Assembly (NCBI GenBank): GCA_029077825.1
Contig: JAQNCT010000014.1
Span: 1-53,208, forward strand
Direction: 5' to 3'
DNA length: 53,208 bases
Origin: Acidocella sp.
Lineage (GTDB): Bacteria; Pseudomonadota; Alphaproteobacteria; Acetobacterales; Acetobacteraceae
The notes beneath the pieces were generated by a model, which was not told the DNA's origin, did no database searches, and worked only from the letters and a program-made list of their open reading frames with translations. Both the position numbers and the translations under genes were made by a program. Every line of letters starts with the position of its first letter. Position 1 is the stretch's first letter. Below, one piece after another: positions 40,292 through 49,500 of this stretch.

Positions 40292-41068
40292 ATGCATACC
40301 GCAAATGCCATCACGCCTTACATCGATGTTTCACAACTTACCTTATATGCCTTCTGGATTTTCTTTGCAGGCCTGGTCATTTACCTGACTCTTGAGAGCA
40401 AACGTGAAGGATTCCCGCTGATCACCAGCAAACCAGGTGAGCGTTCTGATGGTATTCTGCCCTTACCAAAGCCAAAAACTTTCATTTTGCATGATGGCAC
40501 CACAAGAACTTTCCCATGGGCAGAGCCGATCGAAGTGCTGAATATGCGCCAGACCTCAAACTTTGAAGGTGCTAGCTGGGAGCCTTTGGGCAACCCAATG
40601 CTCGATGCCGTGGGGCCGGCCAGTTACACCCAAAGAGCCGATGTTCCCGAACTCACCTTTGAGGGCCACCTTCGCACCGTGCCGATGCGCCTCGCCGATG
40701 GCTATTCCGTCGCCAGCGAGGACCCGGACCCGCGCGGCTTCAACGTTATTGCAGCAGACGGTGAAGTTGCAGGGTGCGTCAGTGATATTTGGGTGGACCG
40801 CGCCTCTTGCCAGGCCCGCTGGCTAGAAGTGGTCCTTCCCGATGAGATGGCGCGCCATGTGCTTGTGCCAATGGAGCTGGCACGCGTTTGCGCAGCCGCT
40901 CGGGGCGGCGTTGTTAAAGTGGCGAGCATCACCGCCGCACAATTCACCACCGCACCAGTACCCGCCAACCCTGAGAGCATCACCGCGCGCGAAGAAGACC
41001 GTATCTCAGCGTATTTCGCCAGCGGCCATTTATACGCCATGCCAAGCCGGATGGAGCCGCTGATATGA
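40292..41068 (+). CDS. puhA: Photosynthetic reaction centre H subunit
   Basis: 258 residues from ATG 40292 (GAGG upstream; the TTG at 40274 is less likely). One N-terminal membrane helix (DVSQLTLYAFWIFFAGLVIYL) then KREGFPL and a cytoplasmic PRC-barrel domain (ASWEPLGNPMLDAVGP, VAGCVSDIWVDRA). It caps the L/M core and channels protons to QB. Overlaps puhB by ATGA. Confidence 0.97.
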   Translation: MHTANAITPYIDVSQLTLYAFWIFFAGLVIYLTLESKREGFPLITSKPGERSDGILPLPKPKTFILHDGTTRTFPWAEPIEVLNMRQTSNFEGASWEPLGNPMLDAVGPASYTQRADVPELTFEGHLRTVPMRLADGYSVASEDPDPRGFNVIAADGEVAGCVSDIWVDRASCQARWLEVVLPDEMARHVLVPMELARVCAAARGGVVKVASITAAQFTTAPVPANPESITAREEDRISAYFASGHLYAMPSRMEPLI

Positions 41069-41718
41069 GCCGGTTTAAAGGAAAATTAAATGACGGCTTG
41101 CCGGAAAAACTACCCGCAGGTGAGCAGATTCTCTGGCAAGGTGCGCCAAACTGGCGCTCACTAGCACGGCGTGCTTTTCGAATTAATATCGTAGGGATTT
41201 ATTTCGCGGCGCTGATTATCTGGCGGATTGGTGGTTCCTTAATAGCAGGCCATACAACCGGCTACGCCCTGACATCGGGGCTTTCGAGCATCGCCTTAGG
41301 CACCACGGTGATCGGTATTTTCTGTATGCTTTCCTGGTTGATGACACGCTCGACCACCTATACCATCACTAACCGGCGGGTTGTCATCACCTACGGCATT
41401 GCGCTTCCTAAATCAGTCAACTTACCGTTTTCGCGTATTGATGCCGCTGATTATCGGTTGCATGCGGAAAGCACTGGCGACATCGCGCTGAAACTACCAC
41501 CCGCCACCCGGCTTTCCTATTTGCTGCTTTGGCCCCATGTCCACTCTGGGAGCGGCGGTAATACCGAGCCAGTTTTGCGCTGCATTGAAAAACCAGCTCA
41601 AGTGGCAGAGATTTTGGTTAATGGCTTGGGCAGCAGCATAGCCAACAATGAACGCGCAACTCTCATCACGCAGCCGGCACCCGTTGACCTAGCCGACATA
41701 CGAGCCCAAGCCGCATGA
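41065..41718 (+). CDS. puhB: PuhB, reaction-centre assembly protein (PH-domain membrane protein)
   Basis: 217 residues; two or three helices in the first half (residues about 30-100) then a bacterial PH-like region with TTYTITNRRVVITYGIALPK, the family signature. PuhB aids reaction-centre assembly in Rhodobacter capsulatus. Coupled to puhA and puhC by ATGA overlaps. Confidence 0.93.
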   Translation: MSRFKGKLNDGLPEKLPAGEQILWQGAPNWRSLARRAFRINIVGIYFAALIIWRIGGSLIAGHTTGYALTSGLSSIALGTTVIGIFCMLSWLMTRSTTYTITNRRVVITYGIALPKSVNLPFSRIDAADYRLHAESTGDIALKLPPATRLSYLLLWPHVHSGSGGNTEPVLRCIEKPAQVAEILVNGLGSSIANNERATLITQPAPVDLADIRAQAA

Positions 41719-42170
41719 CCGCGACTGCCACAGCACCGTTTCCGCGCTTGCAACTGACAGCCGTCGCAACGGTACTGGCCTTGGTGTTGGTTGCCTCCGC
41801 AACAGCGCGCTTTACTGGCTTTGCAAAATCACAGGCTAATCCATCATCAATCATTGCCACAACAGATGTCACCTTTAGCGATATGCCCGATGGCAGCGTT
41901 GCAATTCGCAATGTCAGAGGGAGCCATATCGTTGTATCAATTCCTGCTCGCGCTGGTGGCTTTGTGCGTTCTACCATGCGGGTTTTAGCCACCGAGAGAT
42001 TACACGAAGGCATCGGACAGGCGCAGCCGTTCCGGTTAATCCAGCTGCAAAATGGTACCTTCGAGCTGAACGATCCAGCAACCGGCCAGACCCTTGACCT
42101 GGTTGCTTTTGGCCCCACCAATGAAGCCGAATTTGCCAATATATTTTTTGCCAGCGAGGCCCAGAAATGA
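41715..42170 (+). CDS. puhC: PuhC, photosynthetic complex assembly protein
   Basis: 151 residues: one N-terminal helix (about 14-32) and a periplasmic beta-rich domain with LRVLATERL-like and GQPFRLIQLQNGTFELNDPATG segments seen in PuhC. Required for normal LH1-RC levels in Rhodobacter. Part of the uninterrupted chain of ATGA overlaps from puhA to the next ORF. Confidence 0.88.
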   Translation: MTATATAPFPRLQLTAVATVLALVLVASATARFTGFAKSQANPSSIIATTDVTFSDMPDGSVAIRNVRGSHIVVSIPARAGGFVRSTMRVLATERLHEGIGQAQPFRLIQLQNGTFELNDPATGQTLDLVAFGPTNEAEFANIFFASEAQK

Positions 42171-42481
42171 GCAACCCTTATCAAATCATCGATGTGCTTT
42201 GTTCAATCGATATCGAACAAAGCCCCTACAGTCTGCATGCTCATGCGATACCTGAAAATATCGACATCGGGCCAGGTGACACAATTATCGTGCATGATGC
42301 GCCCACCAATATCGCCTTCGGCGAACGCTATACTGGCGAACGTCGTGCCACACTCTACCGCGCCAGCGCACTACAACGGTTATGGACCGAATTCGTCTCG
42401 ATTTTCGATATCGGCGAACTCTATGAGGTTGGCTTTAGTCCGGTTGCCGAGGCTGCATGTTTCTCAAGCTTGAAAGTCTGA
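42167..42481 (+). CDS. Conserved-position hypothetical protein between puhC and acsF
   Basis: 104 residues, soluble, acidic, no signal or membrane helix. Contains [20 protein letters not shown] and [29 protein letters not shown] short ORF at this position occurs in other photosynthesis clusters that I remember, but I know of no assigned function. Its ATG overlaps the puhC stop and acsF starts four bases after it, so it is made with the assembly and cyclase proteins. Confidence 0.8.
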   Translation: MSNPYQIIDVLCSIDIEQSPYSLHAHAIPENIDIGPGDTIIVHDAPTNIAFGERYTGERRATLYRASALQRLWTEFVSIFDIGELYEVGFSPVAEAACFSSLKV

Positions 42482-42485
42482 AGCC

Positions 42486-43541
42486 ATGAATGAAATCATC
42501 GCCCCTAACGAACAAACCAAGCTCGCCCAAACAAGTACAGTGCTGAGCCCGCGCTTTTATACCACCAACTTTGAGGCACTAGAGGCGATTGATGTCTCCT
42601 CAGTACGCGATAAGTGGGATGCTCTGCTGGCGGAATTCAAGGCCGACCCAAACAAAGGCCATTTCATCCGCAACGAGGAGTTCGACGTTGACCTCACTTT
42701 ATTGCCGCCTGATTTGCGCGCGGAATTATTAGATTTTCTGGTAAGTTCCGTCACTGCAGAGTTTTCAGGTTGCGTGCTATATGCGGAGATTCGCAAGCGG
42801 GTAAAAAATCCTGACCTCAAAGCCCTGTTCGCTTACATGAGCCGCGATGAAGCCCGCCATGCCGGTTTCATCAACGATACGCTTAAAGACTTTAATATGA
42901 AGGTTGATCTTGGGTTTTTGACCAAGGCCAAAAAATATCAATATTTTCAACCAAAGTTTATTTTTTACGCAACCTATCTCTCTGAGAAAATCGGCTATGC
43001 GCGTTATATCAGCATCTACCGCCAATTAGAGCGGCACCCTGAATTGCGCATTCACCCGATTTTTAAATGGTTCCGCGAGTGGTGCAACGATGAATTCCGC
43101 CATGGTGAGGCATTTGCCTTATTGATGCGTGCCAACCCATGGATGTTGACCGGCTTTAACAAACTTTGGATCCGGTTTTTCGTGTTGGCGGTGTTTGCCA
43201 CCATGTATGTGCGCGACCATGCGCGGCCGGTGTTCCACGCAGCGCTTGGGCTTGACCCAACCGAATATGATTTCCAGGTGTTCCGCATTACCTCAGAAAT
43301 CACCAAACAAACCTTTCCGGTCAGCCTTGATCTTGACAATCCAAACTTCCACGCCGGGCTGGAAACACTGCGTGAAATTAGTGTCAAGATGGCGGCTGAC
43401 AAAAATAAAACCGGCCCTGTGGCAGGGTTGATTAAGTTGGGCCGACAAGCCAAAGCAGCCTCCGCTTTTATCAGGTTATTCCTGCTGACACCAAAGCGTC
43501 ATGCGTTGCCGCAAGACGTCCGCCTCGCCCCGACCTGGTAA
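42486..43541 (+). CDS. acsF: Mg-protoporphyrin IX monomethyl ester oxidative cyclase (aerobic)
   Basis: 351 residues; oxygen-dependent di-iron enzyme that closes ring E. Ligand motifs [16 protein letters not shown] (Glu92), [10 protein letters not shown] (Glu122, His125) and [15 protein letters not shown]. Its presence, with no bchE in the window, marks an organism that makes pigment under oxygen. Followed after 13 bases by the puhE-G3E fusion. Confidence 0.96.
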   Translation: MNEIIAPNEQTKLAQTSTVLSPRFYTTNFEALEAIDVSSVRDKWDALLAEFKADPNKGHFIRNEEFDVDLTLLPPDLRAELLDFLVSSVTAEFSGCVLYAEIRKRVKNPDLKALFAYMSRDEARHAGFINDTLKDFNMKVDLGFLTKAKKYQYFQPKFIFYATYLSEKIGYARYISIYRQLERHPELRIHPIFKWFREWCNDEFRHGEAFALLMRANPWMLTGFNKLWIRFFVLAVFATMYVRDHARPVFHAALGLDPTEYDFQVFRITSEITKQTFPVSLDLDNPNFHAGLETLREISVKMAADKNKTGPVAGLIKLGRQAKAASAFIRLFLLTPKRHALPQDVRLAPTW

Positions 43542-43554
43542 GGATAGCACCGCC

Positions 43555-45342
43555 ATGCAAAGCTATTTTTATCCAGCTATGTTCGCTTTATTTGTCTGGT
43601 GGTTCAGCACCGGCGCGATTATTTTCCTCGATAATCTGCCGCGTAAAACCTTCAAATACAGCATGGTCGGCGCCACCATCGTCTCTCTCTCATGCCTTTA
43701 TGGCTTGAAAATAACGTCTGCCCAGACGAGCCTTGTGAGCGCCTATGAGGCATTTTTTTTCGGACTATTCGCCTGGGGCTGGCAAGAGATCAGCTTCTAC
43801 ATGGGCTATGTCACCGGCCCACGTAATCAACCTTGCCCGGAAGGCTGCGGTGGCTGGAGACATTTTGGCCACGCCATTGAAACCAGCCTGTATCATGAAG
43901 TTGCCATTATCATCTCGGCTTGCGCCATCTTCATCCTCACGCGCCATGAGCCTAATCAAATCGGCATGTGGACGTTCATGGTGCTGTGGTGGATGCATCA
44001 GAGCGCTAAACTCAATGTGTTTTTCGGCGTACGGAATCTTAATGAAGAATTTTTACCTGAGCATTTAACGTTTCTAAAAAGCTTCCTTAAATCTAAACCT
44101 ATGAATTTATTTTTTCCAATCTCCATTACGGTTTCAATGGTGATTGCAACCATGCTGTTCGAGCATGCCGCGAGCGCTTCAAACGCATTCGAGCGTTCGG
44201 GCGATACGTTCCTTGGCACCATGATGGCACTGGCAATTCTGGAACACTGGTTCCTGGTAATTCCGCTACCGGCTGGAAAACTGTGGAAATGGGGTCTGGC
44301 TTCACGCAAGACATTAAAAGCCTTTGATGTTGAAATCGTCGCGGGCTTTCTGGGTGCCGGCAAAACCACTTTCATGACCCGCCGCCTCAATGACCTCGCC
44401 ACACTTCCCGGCAAAACCGTTGTTCTGGTCAATGATTTCGCTTCCGTCGGGGTGGATGGCTCGCTGCTGACCAACCAGGGTGCCGATGTAGTAGAACTTC
44501 CCAACGGCTGCATCTGTTGCAGTCTGCGTGACGATCTATCCCGTCAGCTGGAAGACACCGTTACCCGCTTTGCCCCTGACCGCGTACTGATCGAACCATC
44601 CGGTGTAGCCGATATCGCATCGCTGATCGGGGTGATGCGGCGCCCTGCCCTACTGCCCTTTGTTCGCGCGGTGAAAATTACCACGATCATTGATGCTGGG
44701 GCGTTCCTAGAAGATTACAGCAAACTGCCAGCGCATTTTGCGGCGCAAGCCAAATTGGCGTCACTGTTAATCATCAATAAGGCCGATGTCGTCTCAACCG
44801 CCGAACGGATGATAGTGGTTGAAACGTTGCGGCGCCTCAACCCCGCGGTTGTCATTGTTACCGCACGCTATGGTCATATTGACCCCGAGCCATTACCACA
44901 GGCCCGAATTGCGCTGGTCCATCAAAACCCAATGCATAATGAAGCAAACCATGAATGCGATGATCATTGCAGCCACGATGGTCATGCGCCCCACAGCCAC
45001 CATCCACATGACCATAGCGAACACAACCACAACCACGCGGCATCTGATCTAGGCTTCACCTCCTGGAATACCGAGCTTCATACCCACTGCAATGCGGATG
45101 CTTTGCAAGCTGTGCTCGATGAGATTGTTGGCGGTAAATTTGGCACCATCGCCCGTGTTAAGGGTTTAGCAAAATCCGGCAACGGTTGGCTGCATTTCGA
45201 TGTGGCCGGCGGCCGTGCCAGCATGACCGCGTTTGCCGCCCGCAGCGATGAGCAAGCCCGCGTGGTCGCTATCGGCAAGGACATTCATGAATCTGAACTT
45301 GCTGCTGCGTTTTTGGCCTGTGACGTAAAACTAGCCGCCTGA
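43555..45342 (+). CDS. puhE: PuhE fused to a COG0523/G3E metallochaperone GTPase
   Basis: 595 residues from ATG 43555 (AAGGAT upstream). Residues 1-252 are PuhE (DUF3623): seven helices, with SAYEAFFFGLFAWGWQEISF, GPRNQPCPEGCGGWRHFGHA and MWTFMVLWWMHQSAKLNVFF. From about 258 to the end, in the same frame, is a complete G3E GTPase: Walker A GFLGAGKTTF (Lys270), CxCC motif GCICC (319-322), IEPSGVADIASL, NKAD (408-411), a loop with 13 His and two Cys in 34 residues (461-494), and the CobW C-terminal domain. Positive-inside counting puts the GTPase in the cytoplasm. PuhE alone is normally about 270 residues. A role in metal delivery is inferred; alternatives are iron for AcsF or general zinc supply. 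Confidence 0.93.
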   Translation: MQSYFYPAMFALFVWWFSTGAIIFLDNLPRKTFKYSMVGATIVSLSCLYGLKITSAQTSLVSAYEAFFFGLFAWGWQEISFYMGYVTGPRNQPCPEGCGGWRHFGHAIETSLYHEVAIIISACAIFILTRHEPNQIGMWTFMVLWWMHQSAKLNVFFGVRNLNEEFLPEHLTFLKSFLKSKPMNLFFPISITVSMVIATMLFEHAASASNAFERSGDTFLGTMMALAILEHWFLVIPLPAGKLWKWGLASRKTLKAFDVEIVAGFLGAGKTTFMTRRLNDLATLPGKTVVLVNDFASVGVDGSLLTNQGADVVELPNGCICCSLRDDLSRQLEDTVTRFAPDRVLIEPSGVADIASLIGVMRRPALLPFVRAVKITTIIDAGAFLEDYSKLPAHFAAQAKLASLLIINKADVVSTAERMIVVETLRRLNPAVVIVTARYGHIDPEPLPQARIALVHQNPMHNEANHECDDHCSHDGHAPHSHHPHDHSEHNHNHAASDLGFTSWNTELHTHCNADALQAVLDEIVGGKFGTIARVKGLAKSGNGWLHFDVAGGRASMTAFAARSDEQARVVAIGKDIHESELAAAFLACDVKLAA

Positions 45343-45384
45343 ACAAAACCCTGGGGATCAACACTAAACCAACAAGAGGACGCC

Positions 45385-46596
45385 ATGCAGTACGAAGAAT
45401 TTTTTCGTAGCCAACTGGATACATTGCACCGCGAGGGCAACTACCGCGTGTTCGCCGACCTCGAACGAGTTGCAGGGTCATTCCCGGTTGCCACCCAGCA
45501 CGCCGCCCGCGGTAAGCGTGATGTCACCGTGTGGTGCTCCAACGATTATCTCGGCATGGGCCAGCATCCGGCGGTACTGAAAGCCATGCATGAGGCGTTG
45601 GATAAATGTGGCGCCGGGGCCGGCGGCACCCGCAATATTGCCGGGACCAATCATTACCACCTACTGCTTGAGCGCGAACTCGCTGATTTGCATCACAAGG
45701 ATTCCGCTCTGCTGTTTAATTCCGGCTATATGTCAAATTGGGCGACCCTCTGCACGCTGGCCGCCCGCATGAAAGGCTGTGTGGTACTCTCGGATTCTGG
45801 CAACCATGCCTCCATGATCGAGGGCATCCGCCATAGCCGTGCCGAGTGCCAGGTATGGGAACATAATAATCTCGCTGATCTGCGCGAGAAGCTTACGGCC
45901 ATCGAGCCCGGCCGGCCTAAACTGATTGCTTTTGAATCGGTGTATTCAATGGATGGCGATGTCGCCCCTATTGAAGGCATCTGCGACCTCGCCGATGAAT
46001 TTGGCGCCATGACATACCTCGATGAAGTTCATGCGGTTGGCCTGTATGGGCCAAGCGGTGGCGGGCTGTCAGATCGCGATCACCTTAGTCATCGCCTCAC
46101 CATCATTGAGGGCACATTGGCGAAAGGCTTCGGTGTCATCGGCGGTTACATCACCGGCTCACATGCGCTGTGCGATTTTATCCGCAGCTACGCCTCGGGT
46201 TTCATTTTTACCACAGCACTGCCGCCGATGGTGGCAGCTGGGGCACTGGCCTCAATCCGGCATCTCAAAGCCAGCAGTGCCGAGCGTGAACGGATGCACA
46301 ACCGGGTGGCGGTGCTACGCGCAGCACTTGACAGCGTGGGGGTGCCGCATCTGGCCAACCCCAGCCATATCGTGCCCGTCATCGTTGGTGACCCGGTGCA
46401 GTGCAAGAGCATCTCGGATCAGTTGCTCGACCGTTTTGGTATTTATGTCCAGCCGATCAATTACCCCACCGTGCCACGTGGCACCGAGCGGCTGCGCATT
46501 ACCCCCTCGCCGCTGCATACCGATGCTGATATCGCGCATCTGGTGGCAGCTCTTGCAACCATCTGGAGCGAATTAAGCATTCGTAAGGCCGCATAA
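45385..46596 (+). CDS. hemA: 5-aminolevulinate synthase
   Basis: 403 residues; PLP enzyme condensing glycine and succinyl-CoA, first step of tetrapyrrole synthesis in alphaproteobacteria. [47 protein letters not shown] and the PLP lysine Lys247 in [16 protein letters not shown] precedes the ATG. Gives the photosynthesis operon its own supply of precursor; a second copy may exist elsewhere. Confidence 0.97.
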   Translation: MQYEEFFRSQLDTLHREGNYRVFADLERVAGSFPVATQHAARGKRDVTVWCSNDYLGMGQHPAVLKAMHEALDKCGAGAGGTRNIAGTNHYHLLLERELADLHHKDSALLFNSGYMSNWATLCTLAARMKGCVVLSDSGNHASMIEGIRHSRAECQVWEHNNLADLREKLTAIEPGRPKLIAFESVYSMDGDVAPIEGICDLADEFGAMTYLDEVHAVGLYGPSGGGLSDRDHLSHRLTIIEGTLAKGFGVIGGYITGSHALCDFIRSYASGFIFTTALPPMVAAGALASIRHLKASSAERERMHNRVAVLRAALDSVGVPHLANPSHIVPVIVGDPVQCKSISDQLLDRFGIYVQPINYPTVPRGTERLRITPSPLHTDADIAHLVAALATIWSELSIRKAA

Positions 46597-46597
46597 T

Positions 46598-47620
46598 ATG
46601 GATCTATCTCGCTTTCCGGTCGCATTCCGCGCTGGGTACTCAAGCCTGGTGCAGGTGCCCGCGCACGACCGCCCGCTGCCGCTTAAAGTTGGCACCCGCG
46701 GCTCACCTTTAGCGGTCACTCAAACGCGCAACTTCATCGCCAAGCTGCAAAAAATATGTCCAGCGCTAAATGGTGCCAACACCGAGACGCTTATCATCCG
46801 CACCACTGGCGATGCGTCGCAGGCTTCTGGTTGTCGGCTCGCGGATATTGGCGGTAAGGGATTATTCTCGAAGGAAATTGACGAGGCGATGCTGGCAGGA
46901 CGCATCGATATCGCCGTTCACAGTCTGAAAGATTTGGAAACAGAACTACGCCCTGGCATCGTACTCGGCTGCGTGCTGGCCCGTGAGGATGCCCGCGACG
47001 TCCTTATTCTCGGCCCTAATTGCACCAAAGCTGACCCATGGCACCCCTGGGATTGCCTGCCCAAAAATGCCCATGTCGGCACAGCCTCGGTGCGCCGCCA
47101 GGCACAATTGCTGCATGCGCGGCCCGATTTAATCTGTGAGGTGATACGCGGTAATGTGCAAACCCGGCTGGATAAAGTCGCCATGGGTGCCACCAGCGCC
47201 ACTTTGCTGGCCTACGCTGGCCTGCGCCGCCTAGGGCTCGCCGAGCAAGCGTCACTGGTCATCCACCCCGAGATTATGGTGCCCGCCGCCGGGCAGGGCA
47301 TTGTGGGCATCACGGTCCGTGAATCAGATACCCAAATGCGCGAACTTCTGTATGCCATCGAGGACCGCGATGCTCGGGCCGTGTCCACCGCCGAACGCTC
47401 AATGCTGGCGGTGCTGGATGGCTCATGCAACACCCCTATCGGGGCCTACGCCCGTACCACGCCTGATGGTGACCTGCACCTCACCGGCTTGATTGCCAGC
47501 GTTGATGGCACTTTTCTGCTGAAGCGCCGCCTGCACGGTGCCCGCACTGACGCTGCCGCCATTGGCCGCATGCTGGGCACAGAGTTGAAAAAAGACTCAC
47601 CAGCCGGCGTGTTCATGTGA
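46598..47620 (+). CDS. hemC: Hydroxymethylbilane synthase (porphobilinogen deaminase)
   Basis: 340 residues; polymerises four porphobilinogens. Conserved domain from about residue 29 (LKVGTRGSPLAVTQT), with DIGGKGLFSKEID, AVHSLKDLE, VGTASVRRQAQL, IRGNVQTRLDK and dipyrromethane cofactor Cys277 in LDGSCNTPIGAYA. The first ~28 residues are an unusual extension. One base after hemA. A hemC inside the photosynthesis cluster is not the common arrangement. Confidence 0.95.
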   Translation: MDLSRFPVAFRAGYSSLVQVPAHDRPLPLKVGTRGSPLAVTQTRNFIAKLQKICPALNGANTETLIIRTTGDASQASGCRLADIGGKGLFSKEIDEAMLAGRIDIAVHSLKDLETELRPGIVLGCVLAREDARDVLILGPNCTKADPWHPWDCLPKNAHVGTASVRRQAQLLHARPDLICEVIRGNVQTRLDKVAMGATSATLLAYAGLRRLGLAEQASLVIHPEIMVPAAGQGIVGITVRESDTQMRELLYAIEDRDARAVSTAERSMLAVLDGSCNTPIGAYARTTPDGDLHLTGLIASVDGTFLLKRRLHGARTDAAAIGRMLGTELKKDSPAGVFM

Positions 47621-47657
47621 GTTGCAAATTTTATGTAAGTATCCATATCACACTAGC

Positions 47658-47675
47658 AGGGTCGAAACAGACCCT
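47658..47675 (+). promoter_or_regulatory. Small hairpin between hemC and the HiPIP gene
   Basis: AGGGTC, a 6-base loop, GACCCT. No T-run follows and the HiPIP ribosome site (GGAGG) lies 11 bases downstream. It may mark an mRNA end or affect HiPIP translation. Confidence 0.35.
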
Positions 47676-47694
47676 CTAACCCTGGAGGATAATC

Positions 47695-47964
47695 ATGAAT
47701 TCAGAGTCCAAATCCACCTCACGCCGCGCCGCCCTAAAAGTTGGTGTTGCGGTTATTGCCGGCACCAGTTTTGCCGCACTTGCCACCCGCGCCAGCGCCC
47801 AAAGCGCTCAGGCCACTCCCGCCTCGGTGGCCTATCAAACCAAGCCCAACAATGGTGCGCAGTGCAGTGGCTGTGTGCAGTTTGTCCCACCCAACGCCTG
47901 CAAAATTGTCTCCGGAGTCATCGCCGCCGATGGCTGGTGTGAACTTTATTCGCCTAAATCCTGA
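47695..47964 (+). CDS. hip: High-potential iron-sulfur protein (HiPIP), Tat-exported
   Basis: 89 residues with a twin-arginine signal (SRRAALKVGVAVIAGTSFAAL, cleavage likely after ASAQ). The mature part has the HiPIP cysteine pattern C57-x2-C60-x8-C69-x12-C82 for one 4Fe-4S cluster, with AADGWCELY near the end. Periplasmic electron carriers of this kind reduce tetraheme PufC in several purple bacteria. A strong CTGGAGGAT site precedes the ATG; it may be a separate transcript after the hemC hairpin. Confidence 0.93.
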   Translation: MNSESKSTSRRAALKVGVAVIAGTSFAALATRASAQSAQATPASVAYQTKPNNGAQCSGCVQFVPPNACKIVSGVIAADGWCELYSPKS

Positions 47965-48033
47965 TCACGCGTTTTTTGCGCCAATAACCGCGACCGCTAC
48001 TTTGATGAGCTTTGGTTGGAACGTAAGCGGTCA

Positions 48034-48139
48034 CTAGAGCGTTTTCCGATCAATCGGAAACGCTGTAGATTTGTTTGGGCGAGCAATTTTATCCGATCAC
48101 GCTGAGTCGTCGATACAACCTGATCGGATATTGCTCTAG
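48034..48139. repeat. 106-base palindromic MITE/REP-like element with CTAGAGC termini
   Basis: Bounded by CTAGAGC and GCTCTAG in inverted orientation. It contains AGCGTTTTCCGAT-CA-ATCGGAAACGCT (one-base bulge), and GAGCAATTTTATCCGATCA pairing with TGATCGGATATTGCTC across a central loop. The whole element can fold into a cruciform. No coding capacity. Looks like a dispersed intergenic repeat. Confidence 0.55.
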
Positions 48140-48144
48140 GTGTC

Positions 48145-48156
48145 GGGGGGGGGGGG
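48145..48156. repeat. Homopolymeric G tract (12 G)
   Basis: Twelve consecutive G followed by CCTACCCCCG, able to fold back (CGGGGG/CCCCCG). It lies between the HiPIP and bchP 3' ends. Length may be variable or a sequencing artefact. Confidence 0.7.
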
Positions 48157-48260
48157 CCTACCCCCGAGGCCGAACACCGGCCACTATAATGCGTGAGACA
48201 CAACATCGAGCATAAGTAACCTGACGCCACAGTAGCTACGCCACTGGCGCAGTTACGCAA

Positions 48261-49454
48261 TCACGCGCGCGCAAGCCCGGTAAGATGTGCTATGTTTTTC
48301 AGGAAAATTTTCAAATGTGCGGTTGGTTTGGCATAAACCAGTGCCTTGTTCATGTAAGCCTGCCAGGTAAGAGACTGCACATCCTTGTCGCCGCAAATAC
48401 GCACAAACCGCTCGCGGCGTTTGTCATTAGCGTACCAAAAATTTTGCATAAAACCGAGCACCCAGAACACCTGCCCATGCGTCCGCATAAATCGTTGTCT
48501 CGGCCTCGCCAGTGCTTTTACATCACCAGTAGCAAGATATTCGTCGGCTCCCTGTGCCGCCATTTCGCCACCAAGCATGGCATAATAAATTCCCTCACCT
48601 GAGGCAGGTGCTACCACCCCGGCGGCATCACCGGCCAGAATCACATCGCGGCCATTATCCCAGTGTTTCAGAGGACGAATCGGCAGAGGTGCGCCTTCCC
48701 GGCGCAACGTTTCAGCACCGCTAAGCCCCGCCGCCTGGCGTAACTCACCTACCGCCTCGCGTAGAGCAAAGCCCTTGCGTGCACTGCCGGTACCAATGCT
48801 GGCGGTGTCACCGTGCGGAAACACCCAGCCATAAAAATCCGGCGATATAGCGCCCTGATAATAGATATCGCAGCGCTTTGCATCCCAATCGCCGCCAGGT
48901 GCCGCCGGAGTGCGAATAATTTCGTGATAGGCAAACACATGTTTGGTTTTGGTGCCGTCTTTCACTTCCTGCCGCGCCACCGCGGAGACCGCGCCATCGG
49001 CGCCAATAACCAACCGGGTATGAACCATCGAGGAGCTTAAGCAGTCCTTACCGGGCCGATAATGCACGCTGGCAAAGCCAGGATTATCCCGTGATATTTT
49101 CACAAAACAACCAGTCTCGCGCACCGCCCCCGCCGCCGCCGCACGGTTGCGCAAATACTCATCAAACACATCGCGGTCCACCATGCCGACATAACCGCCA
49201 TCGTCAATTGGCATCATTTCCGCCCGCCCTGAGGGGGCGAATATTTTTGCCCCGGTGGCATGGGCAACAATCAGGTGCTCCGGTATTTTAAAATCCCGAA
49301 TAAGTCGCGGCGGTACCGCACCACCGCAGGGCTTAATCCGCCCAGCTTTATCCAGCAACATGACGCGCCGCCCGGCCTTGGCCAAGGTCTCAGCTGCTAT
49401 GGCGCCCGCTGGGCCGCCGCCAACCACCACCACATCGAAAATCTGGTCGGTCAT
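48261..49454 (-). CDS. bchP: Geranylgeranyl (bacterio)chlorophyll reductase
   Basis: 397 residues from ATG 49454 with GGAGGAAC just upstream. FAD-dependent reductase that saturates the geranylgeranyl tail to phytyl. VVVGGGPAGAIAAETLAKAG, KPCGGAVPPRLIRDF, VIGADGAVSAVARQ and ILAGDAAGVVAPASGEGIYY are family hallmarks. Divergent from bchH across a palindromic operator, unlike the usual bchGP pairing. Confidence 0.95.
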   Translation of the reverse strand: MTDQIFDVVVVGGGPAGAIAAETLAKAGRRVMLLDKAGRIKPCGGAVPPRLIRDFKIPEHLIVAHATGAKIFAPSGRAEMMPIDDGGYVGMVDRDVFDEYLRNRAAAAGAVRETGCFVKISRDNPGFASVHYRPGKDCLSSSMVHTRLVIGADGAVSAVARQEVKDGTKTKHVFAYHEIIRTPAAPGGDWDAKRCDIYYQGAISPDFYGWVFPHGDTASIGTGSARKGFALREAVGELRQAAGLSGAETLRREGAPLPIRPLKHWDNGRDVILAGDAAGVVAPASGEGIYYAMLGGEMAAQGADEYLATGDVKALARPRQRFMRTHGQVFWVLGFMQNFWYANDKRRERFVRICGDKDVQSLTWQAYMNKALVYAKPTAHLKIFLKNIAHLTGLARA

Positions 49455-49500
49455 CAGGTTCCTCCTGCCTGATTTCAGCATCGCCCAGACTTGCCGCATG

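Noticed and set aside
48145-48170. G-run plus CCCCCG as an intrinsic terminator
   Set aside because: No T-run on either strand after the stem.
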